Assembly: GCF_026155325.1 (NCBI RefSeq)
Contig: NZ_JAPFPW010000020.1
Location: 1-54,582 of the forward strand
DNA: 54,582 nt
Source of the DNA: Desulfobotulus pelophilus
Lineage (GTDB): Bacteria; Desulfobacterota; Desulfobacteria; Desulfobacterales; ASO4-4
Direction: 5' to 3'
Shown: piece after piece, positions 1-9,633 of the stretch
Numbering within the stretch: position 1 is the stretch's first letter
Layout of the letters: every line of letters starts with the position of its first letter
Position numbers and translations under genes: made by a program
The notes under the pieces: model-generated
Seen by the model: the letters and a program-made list of their open reading frames with translations, nothing else
Told to the model about the DNA's origin: nothing
Databases searched by the model: none

Positions 1-47
1 TTGCTTATACAATATTTTGTTCCTTGTTTTTCATCTGGAGAAATTGA

Positions 48-719
48 TTATTCCTCCTTTATTGGGGTGAAAAGGCTCTGTATTTCTTCCAGAAGCGGCC
101 GGAGTTTCTGTTGCCAGGATCCGGGTATCATGAGCATGGGGATCTTTCGGTTTTCCGGCATGGGAATGGAAACACTGCCCGGAAACAGTCTTTCCATGAG
201 AAGATCCAGTAGAGATGCGCTTCTGCCATTGGCGTCCAGGTGTTCTGTCAGCTGAAGGAAAAGGGTATGGAGAATGACAAGCCCCTCTTCCATATCCGCT
301 GCGCCACTTGTCTCACAATTTATTTTTGAAACCATGCAGCGACAGGCCATGGGTCTGTATTCATAGACGAGACATGTTTTTTGGTCCGTGTCCATAAGGG
401 GGCATGGCCACCATGCCGGATCGGCGGCATCTTCCTGTGGCTCTTCACCTTCCATGTAAAGAGATGCCATGGTGTTCATGGTTATGCGGGGCTGAAGCCG
501 AAGGAGTGCTGGCTGGTTTAAAAAAGCACTTTGCAGTCTGGTACTGTTGTCGGAACTCATACCTTGTATAATGAAATCCGCTTCAAGACTGGTTATGACA
601 ACATTGCGCGTGCAGCAGGATGAGCAGCCGGGCTTGCAGGCTGTCTGATAGGGTTGAAAAGCTGCGGCCTGAAGGTGATACAGTTCTTTCAGAGACAGAA
701 GGCGGCTAGCTGGATCCAT
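48..719 (-). CDS. YkgJ-family cysteine-cluster protein
   Basis: A 223-residue soluble protein with the cysteine pattern of the YkgJ/UPF0153 (putative zinc or iron chelating) family. An N-terminal CKPGCSSCC cluster is followed about 100 residues later by CPLM...CLVYEYRPMACRC. The clustered cysteines plus the YRPMACR motif are what identify it; the biochemical role of the family is not established. I place the start at the ATG at 719, because AAAGGAAC lies just upstream and the family begins close to the first cysteine cluster. The longer frame to 812 adds 31 residues without a matching ribosome site. It is transcribed away from tRNA-Val and stands alone. Its stop lies at the window edge, so any downstream partner cannot be seen. 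Confidence 0.75.
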   Translation of the reverse strand: MDPASRLLSLKELYHLQAAAFQPYQTACKPGCSSCCTRNVVITSLEADFIIQGMSSDNSTRLQSAFLNQPALLRLQPRITMNTMASLYMEGEEPQEDAADPAWWPCPLMDTDQKTCLVYEYRPMACRCMVSKINCETSGAADMEEGLVILHTLFLQLTEHLDANGRSASLLDLLMERLFPGSVSIPMPENRKIPMLMIPGSWQQKLRPLLEEIQSLFTPIKEE

Positions 720-842
720 GGTTGTTCCTTTTGCTGTGACATGGTCTTTTTTCATATGCCGGTATGGACGAAAAGTTCGTAGAGCTTTGCTGGTTTTTGA
801 TAGGAAAGTCAAGGAAGGAGATGGTTTTCATTTTCTTTTTTC

Positions 843-871
843 TTGACCGCTGAAAAGAAAGAAGGTAAAGA
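843..871 (+). promoter_or_regulatory. Candidate sigma70 promoter of tRNA-Val
   Basis: TTGACC at 843-848 and TAAAGA at 866-871 are separated by 17 bases and lie just ahead of the tRNA that starts at 885. Position and spacing fit a housekeeping promoter. The -10 element is a weak match. Confidence 0.45.
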
Positions 872-884
872 GAAAAACTGTTTC

Positions 885-960
885 AGGCGCGTAGCTCAGT
901 TGGTAGAGCGCTACCCCGACACGGTAGAAGTCTCCGGTTCAAGTCCGGACGCGCCTACCA
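885..960 (+). tRNA. tRNA-Val (anticodon GAC)
   Basis: A 76-base cloverleaf with an encoded CCA end. The acceptor stem AGGCGCG/CGCGCCT, D stem GCTC/GAGC, anticodon stem CTACC/GGTAG and T stem TCCGG/CCGGA are all perfectly paired. The anticodon loop reads CCGACAC, giving anticodon GAC (valine). The base before the anticodon is C instead of the near-universal U33, which is unusual. A hairpin terminator follows directly. Confidence 0.93.
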
Positions 961-969
961 AAATGTATG

Positions 970-1004
970 AAAACCCGGTATGGCTAAGGCCTGCCGGGTT
1001 TTTT
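970..1004 (+). terminator. Rho-independent terminator of tRNA-Val
   Basis: AAACCCGG (971-978) pairs with CCGGGTTT (994-1001) and runs into a T-rich stretch. It lies ten bases after the CCA end of the tRNA. Confidence 0.75.
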
Positions 1005-1075
1005 GCGTTGCGTCCCTATGGCGTCGATGGAAAGATATTTCCAAAAGAAACATTTTTTGTTTGAAAGGTTCCGGC

Positions 1076-2314
1076 ATGACCTTAACTCTGCTGCACACTT
1101 CGGACTGGCATATTGGGCATAACCTCTACGGGCGTAAACGTTACGAAGAACACGAGGCGTTTTTTCAATGGCTGCTGCAATATATTGAAGAACGAACGGT
1201 GGATGTTCTTCTTGTATCCGGTGACATTTTTGATAGCAGCACACCTTCCAACCGTGCTCAGTCCCTTTATTATGATTTTTTGCACAGACTGAGCCGCTCT
1301 TCCTGTTCCCATGCGGTTATCACCGGTGGTAATCACGATTCACCAACTCTGCTGGATGCCCCGGCAGCCCTTCTTTCTTCTTTGTCCGTTCATGTTGTGG
1401 GCCGGGCACCCGAAAAACCGGAGGATAGTGTGCGGGTCCTTCGGGATGCGGCGGGTGATCCTGTCCTTGTGGTTTGTGCGGTACCTTTTCTGAGGGACAG
1501 GGATCTTCGGCGGGTCGAAGAGGGAGAATCCATGGAAGAGAAGGATATCCGTCTGGTGGAGGCAATGAAGGGGTACTATGCTGCTGCATGTGGGCATGGA
1601 GAATTCCTGCGGAAGACAATGAGTCCTTCTGTCCCCCTTGTGGGCATGGGGCATCTTTTTGTTGCCGGGGGCAGAAGTGAAAATGGTGATGGTATGAGGG
1701 AGCTGTATGTGGGCTCGCTGGCCCGTATGGGAAGCGATCTTTTTCCCCCGTATCTCGACTATCTGGCACTGGGCCATCTCCATGCCATGCAGAGGGCGGG
1801 TAAAAAAGATCATTTTCGTTACAGCGGATCCCCTCTGCCCATGAGTTTCGGGGAGGCTCGACGTTCTCAGGGTGTTCTTCTGGTTTCTTTTAATGAGAAT
1901 GGGCTTGCGGGTATTGAGACAGGTGAGGTTCCACGTTTTCAGGAGCTTTTATCTTTAAAGGGAGATCTGCTTTTCCTTGAAAAACGCATGGAGACTCTGA
2001 AAAAAGAAGGAAGCCGGGCGTGGCTGGAAGTGATCTGTCAGGGAGAAGGGCTGGGAGGAGGGCTGAAGGAATATATGGACGACCTCATGTCTGGTTCCTT
2101 TCTGGATCTGTTGCGTGTGGGGTATGAAAAAAGTGAAGGTGGTTGTTTTTTGGTTTCCGATGGTGTGGAGCAGCTTTCAGATCTGGACGTAAGAGAGGTT
2201 TTTCAACGCTGTATGGATGTCGGGGAAGTCCCGGAAAAGAGACGGGCGCAGATGATGCGTCTGTTTGAGGATATTTTGTCAGAAATGGCGATCAGAGATG
2301 GTATGGCAGAGTAA
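1076..2314 (+). CDS. sbcD: Exonuclease SbcCD subunit D (SbcD/Mre11 nuclease)
   Basis: A 412-residue metallophosphoesterase subunit of the SbcCD complex, which cuts DNA hairpins and blocked ends during repair. All nuclease signatures are visible in order: HTSDWHIGH near the N-terminus, LVSGDIFDS, ITGGNHDSP and ALGHLHAMQ. These supply the two-metal ligands of the Mre11/SbcD family. The start at 1076 has GAAAGG upstream; the longer frame from 980 would run into the tRNA terminator. sbcC begins 23 bases after the stop, so the two are co-transcribed and their products associate in the cytoplasm. Length and order are normal for the pair. Confidence 0.95.
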   Translation: MTLTLLHTSDWHIGHNLYGRKRYEEHEAFFQWLLQYIEERTVDVLLVSGDIFDSSTPSNRAQSLYYDFLHRLSRSSCSHAVITGGNHDSPTLLDAPAALLSSLSVHVVGRAPEKPEDSVRVLRDAAGDPVLVVCAVPFLRDRDLRRVEEGESMEEKDIRLVEAMKGYYAAACGHGEFLRKTMSPSVPLVGMGHLFVAGGRSENGDGMRELYVGSLARMGSDLFPPYLDYLALGHLHAMQRAGKKDHFRYSGSPLPMSFGEARRSQGVLLVSFNENGLAGIETGEVPRFQELLSLKGDLLFLEKRMETLKKEGSRAWLEVICQGEGLGGGLKEYMDDLMSGSFLDLLRVGYEKSEGGCFLVSDGVEQLSDLDVREVFQRCMDVGEVPEKRRAQMMRLFEDILSEMAIRDGMAE

Positions 2315-2337
2315 GCAGCTGTTGCAAGGAGGCCTTT

Positions 2338-5300
2338 ATGCGTATTGAGTCACTGCGGCTGAAGAATCTGAACTCCCTCAGGGGAGAATGGCAGATTGAT
2401 TTCAGAAACAAGGTGTTCCTCTCGGAAGGTCTGTTTGCCATTACTGGCCCTACAGGTTCGGGAAAAACCACAATTCTGGATGCTATCTGCCTTGCTCTGT
2501 ACGGTGCCACTCCCCGTCTTGGTCGTATCACCCGTGAAAATGAGATGATGAGCCGTCACACGGGAGAGTGCTTTGCGGAAGTGGTATTTGCCGTGGCGGA
2601 GGGACGCTTCCGTTGTCACTGGTATCAGCACAGAAGCCGCAAACGGGCGGATGGTCCTCTTCAGACAGCCAGACATGAAATATCAGAAGTGGATAGCGGA
2701 ACAGTTCGAAGTGCAAAGCTTCAGGAGGTTCTGGCAGAGGTTGAAACCCTTACGGGTATGAATTTTGATCGTTTTTGCCGGTGTATTCTCCTCGCTCAGG
2801 GGGCTTTTGCCGCATTTCTGGAAGCAACGGAGGATGAGCGGGCCCCCATTTTGGAGCAGATCACGGGGACGGCCGTTTATTCGGATATTTCACGGGCTGT
2901 GCATGAACGATTTACCTTTGAAAAACAAAATGCTCAGGAGCTCACACAGAAACTGGCGGGAATGGACCTTCTTTCCGGCGAAGAAGAAGCAGAGCTGTCC
3001 GGGGAGCTGCAGGCCTTGGAAGAGGAGGAAAGGAGGGGCAGGCAGGGAAAAGATGCCTTGTCAGCCATTCTTGCTCATTTTCTGCAGGTGGAAAGGCTGG
3101 AGGCGGAGCTTGCTGGTATTTCTGTGTCCCTTACGGCACTTCAAAAAGAAAAAGATGCTTTCAGGGCAGAGGGTGTCCGTCTGGACAGGGCCAGGCGTGC
3201 CCTGCTCCTTGAGGGAGGCTGGGCACGCCTGGAAGTTTTGCGAAGGCAGCAGTCCTTCCAGATAAAAGAAAAGGAAGCCTGCGAAAACAAATTGCCATTT
3301 TTGGCAGACACATTGCAGATCATGACAAAAGAGGAGGCCCGTCTCGCGGATTTATGGGATGCGCTGAGAAGAAAAATGGAGCAGAACAAGCCCTTTTTCA
3401 GAGAAATACGGGATCTTGACGGGGCCATTGTCAGGCAGCGGAAAGATTGGCATGCCGCCATGGGAGAAAAAGATTCCCTTGAGAGGCGAAAAGCCGTGGT
3501 TGCTGAAAGGGAAAGGGAGCTGATCACGGTCCTTGGAGAAAAAAAGAAGCAGCTTTTTCTGCTGCAGAAATGGCAGAAGGACAAGGCCCATGAGGGTGCC
3601 ATTGCCGAAATTCTTGGGGGCGTCACCCTTCTCACACGGCGTCTTCAGGATATCCAGAAGGAAGAGAAGTGTTTTGATACAAAGAAGAACGCATTGCTTG
3701 TTGAGCAGAAAGGTTTGGCAAAAGAAACGGAGAGGGTTTGTGAAGATCTTCTTGCTGTACGGAAAAAAGTCTTGGAGGCTGAAGAAAGGGTGCGGAACGG
3801 GGAGGGCCAGCTTGCTGATCTTGCCGGTGAACGTTCTCCGGATGTTCTTGAAGAAGAAAGAAGACTCCTTCGGGAAAAGGGTCTCATGCTTTCCATGAGA
3901 ATGGAGAGGCTTTCGGAGTTTCATCGTCTGGAAGAAAAACGTGTCCATCATCAGGAAGCAATGAAAAAGCTGGATGAAGAGGACTGCCGGTTTCGTGCCC
4001 AGATTTATGAACTGGAAAAGCTTCTTCACGAAAGGGAAAAGGAAGCTGCCCATCTTGAAAAGATGCTGATTCTGGAGCAGAAGGTCCGGGATCTGGAAAG
4101 TGAGCGGCGGTATCTTCAGTCGGGAGAACCCTGTCCTTTGTGCGGTTCACGGAATCATCCCTATGCACATGAAGCCGTAGCATTGGGTGAGGCGGGGCAG
4201 ATTCAGCAGGATTTTGATGCCGCCTGTGTGCGGAGAAAAGAGATGCAGGAAAAACTGTTTTCAGTTCGCACGTCCAGCACTATGGCCATGCGAGACCGGG
4301 AGCACCTGCAGAAGTCCCAGGAGGAAACCCTTCTGGCTCTGGTGGGTATCCGGGAGACACTGGCATGGGAACACCACGAAGCGGTAGCGGATCTGTCTGT
4401 AGAGATAATTCGCCAGAGGTTTCTGGAAGTAAGTGAAAAAGAAAAGGAACTGGAAGTTCTTTCTGCAAGAATCCGTAAAGTGCAGATGGAGCTGGAAAGC
4501 AGCCGCAGCCAGTGGAGGGATGCGGCGGAGAAGCTGAGCAGGATTAGGGAAAAGCATACGCTTGCTGAACATCGTATGGAGACCCTTCTCAGGGATCTTT
4601 CCGGGGTGAATGAGCGGCTTGGGGTCTGTATTCAGGAAAAGGAGCAGGAAGAAAAGAGTCTTCTGGACATTTTGGCTCCATTTGGTTTCGGGCAGAACGA
4701 CCTGCTTTTCCCCGAGGCCCTTCTTTTTGCTCTGGAAAAGAGAAGAGACAGCTGGAAGCAAGCCCTGAAAGATGAGCAGGCACGGGTGATGGAAATTCAT
4801 TCCCTTGAAGGAGATTTGCGGGAAAACGGAGCCAGAATGGCCGAACTGCAAGAGTATGCAGAGGTTCTGACGGTCAGGCTCGGGAAACTGGAATCTGATG
4901 AAAGCCGTCTGGTGCGGGAGCGTCAGATTCTTTTTGGAGACAGGGATCCGGACAGGGAAGAAAGGGCGCTTGTCAGCGAGGGAGAGCGGTTGAACCGGAG
5001 TCATCAGGAGGCCCTGAGGCGGACCGTTGAAGCTTCCGCAGCTTTGACAGAGGATAAAAGGCGTTCTTTGCGTATGGCGGAAGCTCTGAGCCGACTGGAA
5101 GAGGAGGTTGCCGGAGAAGAATCTTTGTTTCACACAGATCTTGGGCAGGCATCGTTTACAGGTGAAGCCGAATTTCTGGCGGCCCGTCTGCCAGATGGGG
5201 AAAGGCTGGTTCTGGAGCAGAGGGAAAAAAGGTTGCAGGAAGAAGAGGCAACCCTGCAATACGGTCGTAAGGAAAAAGAAAAGGCTCTGGCCGCAGTTTT

Positions 5301-6012
5301 GGCAGAAAAGCCTGTGAACAGAGCCAAAGAGGATGTGCAGGCGGAGCTGGAAAGGGCAGAAGCCAGGCTCCGGGAGCTGCGGCAGCGAATGGGGGCTATT
5401 CAGGAAGTTCTCCGTAAGAATGAAGGGGTAAAAGCCAGGCATCAGCAAACCCTTACCCTGCTGGAAAACCAACGGGGTTTAACCCGTGACTGGGAAGAGT
5501 TGCACGGCCTCATAGGGTCTGCAGACGGGAAAAAATTCCGGATCTTTGCTCAGGGACTTACCTTTGAGACCGTAGTGGCTTATGCCAATGAGCGATTGCA
5601 GTTCATGACAGATCGTTATCTTCTGGTGAGGGGCAGAGAAATGCCGCTCATGTTGCAGGTTCAGGATCTGTGGCAGGCCGGAGAACTGCGGAGTACGAAA
5701 AATCTGTCCGGAGGAGAAAGTTTTCTTGTGAGTCTTGCTCTGGCGCTGGGCCTTTCCCGTATGCAGAGTGGGGACAGGGCTGTTGCATCCCTGTTTCTGG
5801 ATGAGGGTTTTGGCACTTTGGATGATGCCACGCTGGATGTGGCGCTGGATGCTTTGGCGGGTTTGCGCCAGGAAGGAAGGCTGATTGGCATGATTTCCCA
5901 TGTGTCCCGTCTTCAGGAGCGCATACCTGCAAGGATAGAACTGGTACCGGGTCCCGGAGGCCTGAGCCGTGTGCAGGGGCCGGGTTGCAGCAGGAAGGGA
6001 GAGAGGGTCTGA
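2338..6012 (+). CDS. sbcC: Exonuclease SbcCD subunit C (SbcC/Rad50 ATPase)
   Basis: A 1224-residue SMC-like ATPase that drives the SbcD nuclease. The Walker A motif GPTGSGKTT is at residues 37-45. Two long charged coiled-coil arms follow, interrupted near the middle by the zinc-hook motif CPLC at residues 599-602, through which two molecules join. The ABC signature LSGGES lies near residue 1123 and Walker B FLDEGFGTLD near 1152. The Glu/Lys/Leu-rich arms explain the many long antisense frames over this gene, which I do not consider real. It is preceded by AAGGAGG and follows sbcD closely. Confidence 0.95.
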   Translation: MRIESLRLKNLNSLRGEWQIDFRNKVFLSEGLFAITGPTGSGKTTILDAICLALYGATPRLGRITRENEMMSRHTGECFAEVVFAVAEGRFRCHWYQHRSRKRADGPLQTARHEISEVDSGTVRSAKLQEVLAEVETLTGMNFDRFCRCILLAQGAFAAFLEATEDERAPILEQITGTAVYSDISRAVHERFTFEKQNAQELTQKLAGMDLLSGEEEAELSGELQALEEEERRGRQGKDALSAILAHFLQVERLEAELAGISVSLTALQKEKDAFRAEGVRLDRARRALLLEGGWARLEVLRRQQSFQIKEKEACENKLPFLADTLQIMTKEEARLADLWDALRRKMEQNKPFFREIRDLDGAIVRQRKDWHAAMGEKDSLERRKAVVAERERELITVLGEKKKQLFLLQKWQKDKAHEGAIAEILGGVTLLTRRLQDIQKEEKCFDTKKNALLVEQKGLAKETERVCEDLLAVRKKVLEAEERVRNGEGQLADLAGERSPDVLEEERRLLREKGLMLSMRMERLSEFHRLEEKRVHHQEAMKKLDEEDCRFRAQIYELEKLLHEREKEAAHLEKMLILEQKVRDLESERRYLQSGEPCPLCGSRNHPYAHEAVALGEAGQIQQDFDAACVRRKEMQEKLFSVRTSSTMAMRDREHLQKSQEETLLALVGIRETLAWEHHEAVADLSVEIIRQRFLEVSEKEKELEVLSARIRKVQMELESSRSQWRDAAEKLSRIREKHTLAEHRMETLLRDLSGVNERLGVCIQEKEQEEKSLLDILAPFGFGQNDLLFPEALLFALEKRRDSWKQALKDEQARVMEIHSLEGDLRENGARMAELQEYAEVLTVRLGKLESDESRLVRERQILFGDRDPDREERALVSEGERLNRSHQEALRRTVEASAALTEDKRRSLRMAEALSRLEEEVAGEESLFHTDLGQASFTGEAEFLAARLPDGERLVLEQREKRLQEEEATLQYGRKEKEKALAAVLAEKPVNRAKEDVQAELERAEARLRELRQRMGAIQEVLRKNEGVKARHQQTLTLLENQRGLTRDWEELHGLIGSADGKKFRIFAQGLTFETVVAYANERLQFMTDRYLLVRGREMPLMLQVQDLWQAGELRSTKNLSGGESFLVSLALALGLSRMQSGDRAVASLFLDEGFGTLDDATLDVALDALAGLRQEGRLIGMISHVSRLQERIPARIELVPGPGGLSRVQGPGCSRKGERV

Positions 6013-6046
6013 TCCTTTTTTCGGGCATTTTGCTGGACACAGAAAA

Positions 6047-6087
6047 TTGTCATGATATACAGTACTGTAAATAAAGAACAGTACTGT
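6047..6087 (+). promoter_or_regulatory. Two ACAGTACTGT palindromes in the chemoreceptor promoter region
   Basis: Perfect 10-bp palindromes ACAGTACTGT occur at 6059-6068 and 6078-6087, with centres 19 bp apart (about two helical turns). The first lies between a TTGTCA box (6047-6052) and an A/T-rich TAAATA. This is the arrangement of an operator within a promoter. The binding protein is unknown. Confidence 0.45.
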
Positions 6088-6188
6088 TGTTAGTTCACCG
6101 GTGTTCCCACGGTATTTTGCTCGGGAGTCTTCATCCTTGGCCTGAAGGGCTGCTGTTGCTACCACGGCTTCTTACAAAGGAGAAAACC

Positions 6189-8255
6189 ATGCATTTTCTG
6201 AACAACCTCAAGGTGGGCAGACGCATGGCCTTAGGTTTTGGGCTGCTGACGCTGATTATTCTGTTTCTCGGAGGTTTGGGCTATGTGGCTTCCATACGTA
6301 CGGACCGTTCTGCGGATGAAATAGTTATGGTCCGGCTTCCGAGTCTGGACTCTGTCCTTGTTATGGAATATCAGCTAGAAAAGCTGATTTCTGCGCAGCG
6401 TATGCTGTTAAACCCCAGAAACTCCATGGAAGTCAGGAGGATAGCTTATACGGCCCTTGACGCGTCGCGTAAAGCCTATGAAGAGGCTTCCAAAGTGTAT
6501 GAACCTTTACCCCAGACACAGGAAGAAAGCCTTGAATGGCAGGCTTTTCAGTCCATTCTTGCGGACTGGCGCAGACTGAATGATTCGTTTATTACGAGGT
6601 CACAGGAACTGGATTCAACGGGAATTCTGAATCCCGATGAGCTGATCGGATATATCCAGATGTTTCGGGCGGATCACCACTCTTTAATGGGCAGTGTTGC
6701 CAATTCTATTCTGCTGGGTGATTCTTTTCGTGGAGGAGAAGATCACAGGGAGTGTAATTTTGGTCGATGGCTGGCTTCCTTTACCACAACCAACAGAAAT
6801 CTTCAGGCTACCTTGAAGGAAGTGCAGGCGCCACATAAGGTTTTTCATGAAAGCGTTGAAACAATCCGAAGGGCCATGGAAGAGGGGGACAGGGAGAAAG
6901 CCCTGGGTATATTGAACGGAGATATGCGTCCAGCGGCGGAACAGGTGTTTGATTATTTTTTTGTTTTTCTGGATGAAGCCTTTCAGGTTCAGGAAATGCA
7001 GAATGAACTGACCCGTATGCTGGTAGGGGAGATTCTTCCTTTACAGGAAAGGGCCCTTGTTCATTTGGACAGGGTAGTTCAGATCAACAGGGATATTGCC
7101 ACACGTGAAGGTGCGGGTCTCATGGCTCTGTCTACCCGCAATAAAGGTCTGACGCTGATGGCCCTGTTCGCTGCTCTTATTCTGGCAGCGGTATTGGGTG
7201 TTGTGGTTACCCGCAGTATCCTTTTGCCCCTTGGGCAGAGCAGTCGTCTGTTTAGGGCCATTTCTACCGGAGATATGACGCAGACCGTGCCGTCGGATCT
7301 TCTGGTCAGAAAGGACGAGTTGGGTGATATGGGGCGGCAGATGGCGGAAATGGTGGCTTCTCTGCGGACTGTTTTTACCCGGCTGAACGGAGGGGTGGAA
7401 ACGCTGGCATCCTCTTCTACGGAGCTTTCCAGCATATCTGAACAGACAGCAGAAGGTGCGCAGGAATCGAGTAAGAGGGCAGAAACGGTGGCCGCTGCGG
7501 CGGAGGAAATGACTGCCTCCGCTCAGGCCATGGCCCAAAAAATGGAAACCTCCTCCGGGAATCTGAACTCTGTGGCATCGGCCATGGAAGAAATGACGTC
7601 GACCATTGGCGAAATAGCCACCAACACGGCAAAAGCCAACACAAGTACGGAAGAATCCGTTAAAAGGATAGAAGGTTTTGCCCGAATGATGCAGGAGCTG
7701 GGTGGGGCTGCTCAGGAAATCGGCAAGGTGACGGAAACCATTAACGGTATTTCTGATCAGACCAATCTTCTGGCCTTAAATGCGACCATTGAAGCGGCCC
7801 GGGCCGGTGATGCGGGCAAGGGTTTTGCCGTGGTTGCCGGTGAAATCAAGGAACTGGCCAGTCAGACAGCGAGGGCTACGGGTGATATCCGTCAAAAAAT
7901 CAATGGTATTCAAACTGCTGCTGACAAAGCGACAGCAGATATTGAAACCATTGTTCACGGCATTCAGAATGTGAACCATATCGTGGGTACCATTGCGGCA
8001 GCCATTGAAGAGCAGTCGTCTGCCATCGGTGAAGTTGCCGCTAATATAGCTTCTGCATCGGGTATGGTGGAGGAGGCCAATGGGCAGAGCAGCGAAATGA
8101 ATCAGGTTTCAGGAGAAATAGCCAGAGACATGGCTTCGGTGAGTGCTGCGGCAACACAGGTGGAAAGTGCCAGCAGGCAGGTACAGGAGACCGTACGGGA
8201 GCTCTCTGCCCTTTCTGAGGAAATTCGGGAAATGATGCGTCGTTTCAAAGTATAA
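6189..8255 (+). CDS. Methyl-accepting chemotaxis protein with CZB zinc-binding domain
   Basis: A 688-residue inner-membrane chemoreceptor. Transmembrane helix 1 spans about residues 14-34 and helix 2 about 320-342. A HAMP segment follows, then a long helical signalling domain with the conserved hairpin tip around [21 protein letters not shown]. Between the two membrane helices lies a chemoreceptor zinc-binding (CZB) signature: HH at 163-164, CNFGRW with Cys189, and HKVFH with His216 and His220. With this topology the CZB domain would be periplasmic, whereas most known CZB domains are cytoplasmic. The start at 6189 has AAAGGAGA at the right distance; the frame from 6087 does not. It stands alone, with a terminator after it. 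Confidence 0.9.
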   Translation: MHFLNNLKVGRRMALGFGLLTLIILFLGGLGYVASIRTDRSADEIVMVRLPSLDSVLVMEYQLEKLISAQRMLLNPRNSMEVRRIAYTALDASRKAYEEASKVYEPLPQTQEESLEWQAFQSILADWRRLNDSFITRSQELDSTGILNPDELIGYIQMFRADHHSLMGSVANSILLGDSFRGGEDHRECNFGRWLASFTTTNRNLQATLKEVQAPHKVFHESVETIRRAMEEGDREKALGILNGDMRPAAEQVFDYFFVFLDEAFQVQEMQNELTRMLVGEILPLQERALVHLDRVVQINRDIATREGAGLMALSTRNKGLTLMALFAALILAAVLGVVVTRSILLPLGQSSRLFRAISTGDMTQTVPSDLLVRKDELGDMGRQMAEMVASLRTVFTRLNGGVETLASSSTELSSISEQTAEGAQESSKRAETVAAAAEEMTASAQAMAQKMETSSGNLNSVASAMEEMTSTIGEIATNTAKANTSTEESVKRIEGFARMMQELGGAAQEIGKVTETINGISDQTNLLALNATIEAARAGDAGKGFAVVAGEIKELASQTARATGDIRQKINGIQTAADKATADIETIVHGIQNVNHIVGTIAAAIEEQSSAIGEVAANIASASGMVEEANGQSSEMNQVSGEIARDMASVSAAATQVESASRQVQETVRELSALSEEIREMMRRFKV

Positions 8256-8318
8256 GAATCCGTTGACCCGGCAATGATCAACAGACGTCACGTCATTTGG
8301 TTGTTGGAGCCCTTATTT

Positions 8319-8352
8319 AAAAAGGCTGTTCCGTTAAGGGGCGGCCTTTTTC
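8319..8352 (+). terminator. Terminator after chemoreceptor gene
   Basis: AAAAAGGC (8319-8326) pairs with GCCTTTTT (about 8344-8351) around a loop, with the T tract forming the 3' arm. It lies 65 bases after the chemoreceptor stop. Confidence 0.6.
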
Positions 8353-8621
8353 TATGCTTGAAGTACCAGAATGGGGGCAGTCCCCGGGCCAGCCATTGCT
8401 CAGGCTTGCCGTAGGATTACGACCTTTGGGCAGGATCATAAAAAATGGGGTCGCATTCAAGAAAAGAAAAGGGCTGGAAAAAAGGGGGCAGAAAGAACCG
8501 GTATTGTTTTTTTCTATCGGTTTTATCTTTGGCATAGAAATACACAATTTGCCCTGCTTCCTACCCCGTGGTATCCCGTGGCCTTATTCTTCGGCTGTCA
8601 ATTCAAAAGTAAGGGGTTTCA
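8353..8621. other. Intergenic region ahead of pstS, no gene recognised
   Basis: About 270 bases without a supported gene. The short frames here lack family features. It contains the string AAAAAATGGGGTCG, which resembles the end of the IS3-type element near 53905 and could be an old insertion trace. No pho box could be assigned by eye. Confidence 0.4.
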
Positions 8622-9458
8622 ATGCGTTGCATTCAAAAAATCTTTATATTGTCTTGCTTGTCTGTTTCTTTGCTTGTGGCTCCGGTGCATGCAGGAGAGA
8701 ATCCTTCTTTTAGAGGCAAAAGCGGAACTCTGCAGATTGCAGGAGGAACGGCGCACATACCCGTTATGAGGGATCTTGCAAGGGTAATCATGACAGAGGC
8801 TCCTTCTGTGCGTATTGCCATTGCCGGTGGTGGCTCTGGCGTGGGTATTCAGAAGGTTGGGGAAGGCCTGGTGGATATCGGTAATTCCGGGCGCAGACCC
8901 ACGGATCGGGAGATTGAAAGCTACGGACTGGTCCTTTACCGCTGGGCACTGGATGGTGTGGCTCTGGCCGTTCATCCTTCCAACCCCGTAGGTAGCGTGG
9001 ATGTGGCAACCCTTTCTGCCATTTATAAAGGGGAGATCAGAAACTGGAAAGAACTGGGAGGTCCGGACAGAACCATCACCCTTTATACACGGGATGCGGC
9101 ATCCGGCACCCGGGAGGTTTTCTGGACAAAAGCTCTCCAAAAAGGAGCGATTGCGGAGACTGCCCATGTGGTGGCTTCCAACGGGGCCATGAAAACGGCC
9201 ATTACCCAGGATCCCGGTGCCATTGGCTATGTATCCGTAGGCCATCTGGAACCGGGAATAAAAGCCCTTGCTTTTGAAGGTGTCATGCCCGGAGTGGATA
9301 CGGTGCTTTCCGGTGCCTATCCCGTTTCCCGGGGTCTTTACAGCAGTACAAAGGGAGAAGCCACCGGGCTGGCGGCAGACTTTCTGAACTATCTGTATAC
9401 CCCGGAAGGGCAGGCGATTATACGGGAAAAGGGTTTTATTCCTGCCGGTCGGGACTGA
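8622..9458 (+). CDS. pstS: Phosphate ABC transporter substrate-binding protein (PstS-like)
   Basis: A 278-residue exported binding protein. Residues 1-24 are a Sec signal peptide ending VHA before Gly-Glu. The mature part has the PBP-like fold motifs of PstS: AGGGSGVGIQKVGEGLVDIG (phosphate-loop region), SGRRPTDRE, IYKGEIRNWKELGG, and TRDAASGTREVF, the usual oxyanion-binding stretch. It captures phosphate in the periplasm for the permease encoded next. The start has AAGGGG upstream. A hairpin follows the gene before pstC. The short PstS type fits deltaproteobacteria. Specificity for phosphate over tungstate or molybdate is inferred mainly from the neighbours. Confidence 0.88.
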   Translation: MRCIQKIFILSCLSVSLLVAPVHAGENPSFRGKSGTLQIAGGTAHIPVMRDLARVIMTEAPSVRIAIAGGGSGVGIQKVGEGLVDIGNSGRRPTDREIESYGLVLYRWALDGVALAVHPSNPVGSVDVATLSAIYKGEIRNWKELGGPDRTITLYTRDAASGTREVFWTKALQKGAIAETAHVVASNGAMKTAITQDPGAIGYVSVGHLEPGIKALAFEGVMPGVDTVLSGAYPVSRGLYSSTKGEATGLAADFLNYLYTPEGQAIIREKGFIPAGRD

Positions 9459-9528
9459 TTTTCGGGTTGGCGGATACTGTGTACAGCGTTCCGGCATCCT
9501 GTGTACCGGATTCCGTATAATTGAAAAA

Positions 9529-9557
9529 ACCCGGAAAGCCGGTCAGCTTTTCCGGGT
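9529..9557 (+). terminator. Hairpin between pstS and pstC
   Basis: ACCCGGAAA (9529-9537) pairs with TTTCCGGGT (9549-9557), followed by a weak T tract. It probably attenuates read-through or protects the 3' end of pstS mRNA, so that more binding protein than permease is made. Confidence 0.6.
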
Positions 9558-9633
9558 ACAATTTTTAAAAGGGGCAGGTTCTCAGAATGGTTTCCTCTTT
9601 GAGAGCTCCTGTCCGGGGAGCAGGCTTTAGGCC

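Noticed and set aside
4261-5472. Antisense 403-residue frame over sbcC
   Set aside because: It mirrors the Glu/Lys/Leu-rich coiled-coil codons of sbcC, has no ribosome site and no family features.
8354-8769. Rightward frames of 119 and 132 residues before pstS
   Set aside because: They run into the pstS signal peptide region in other frames and lack family features. pstS itself has a proper start and signal.
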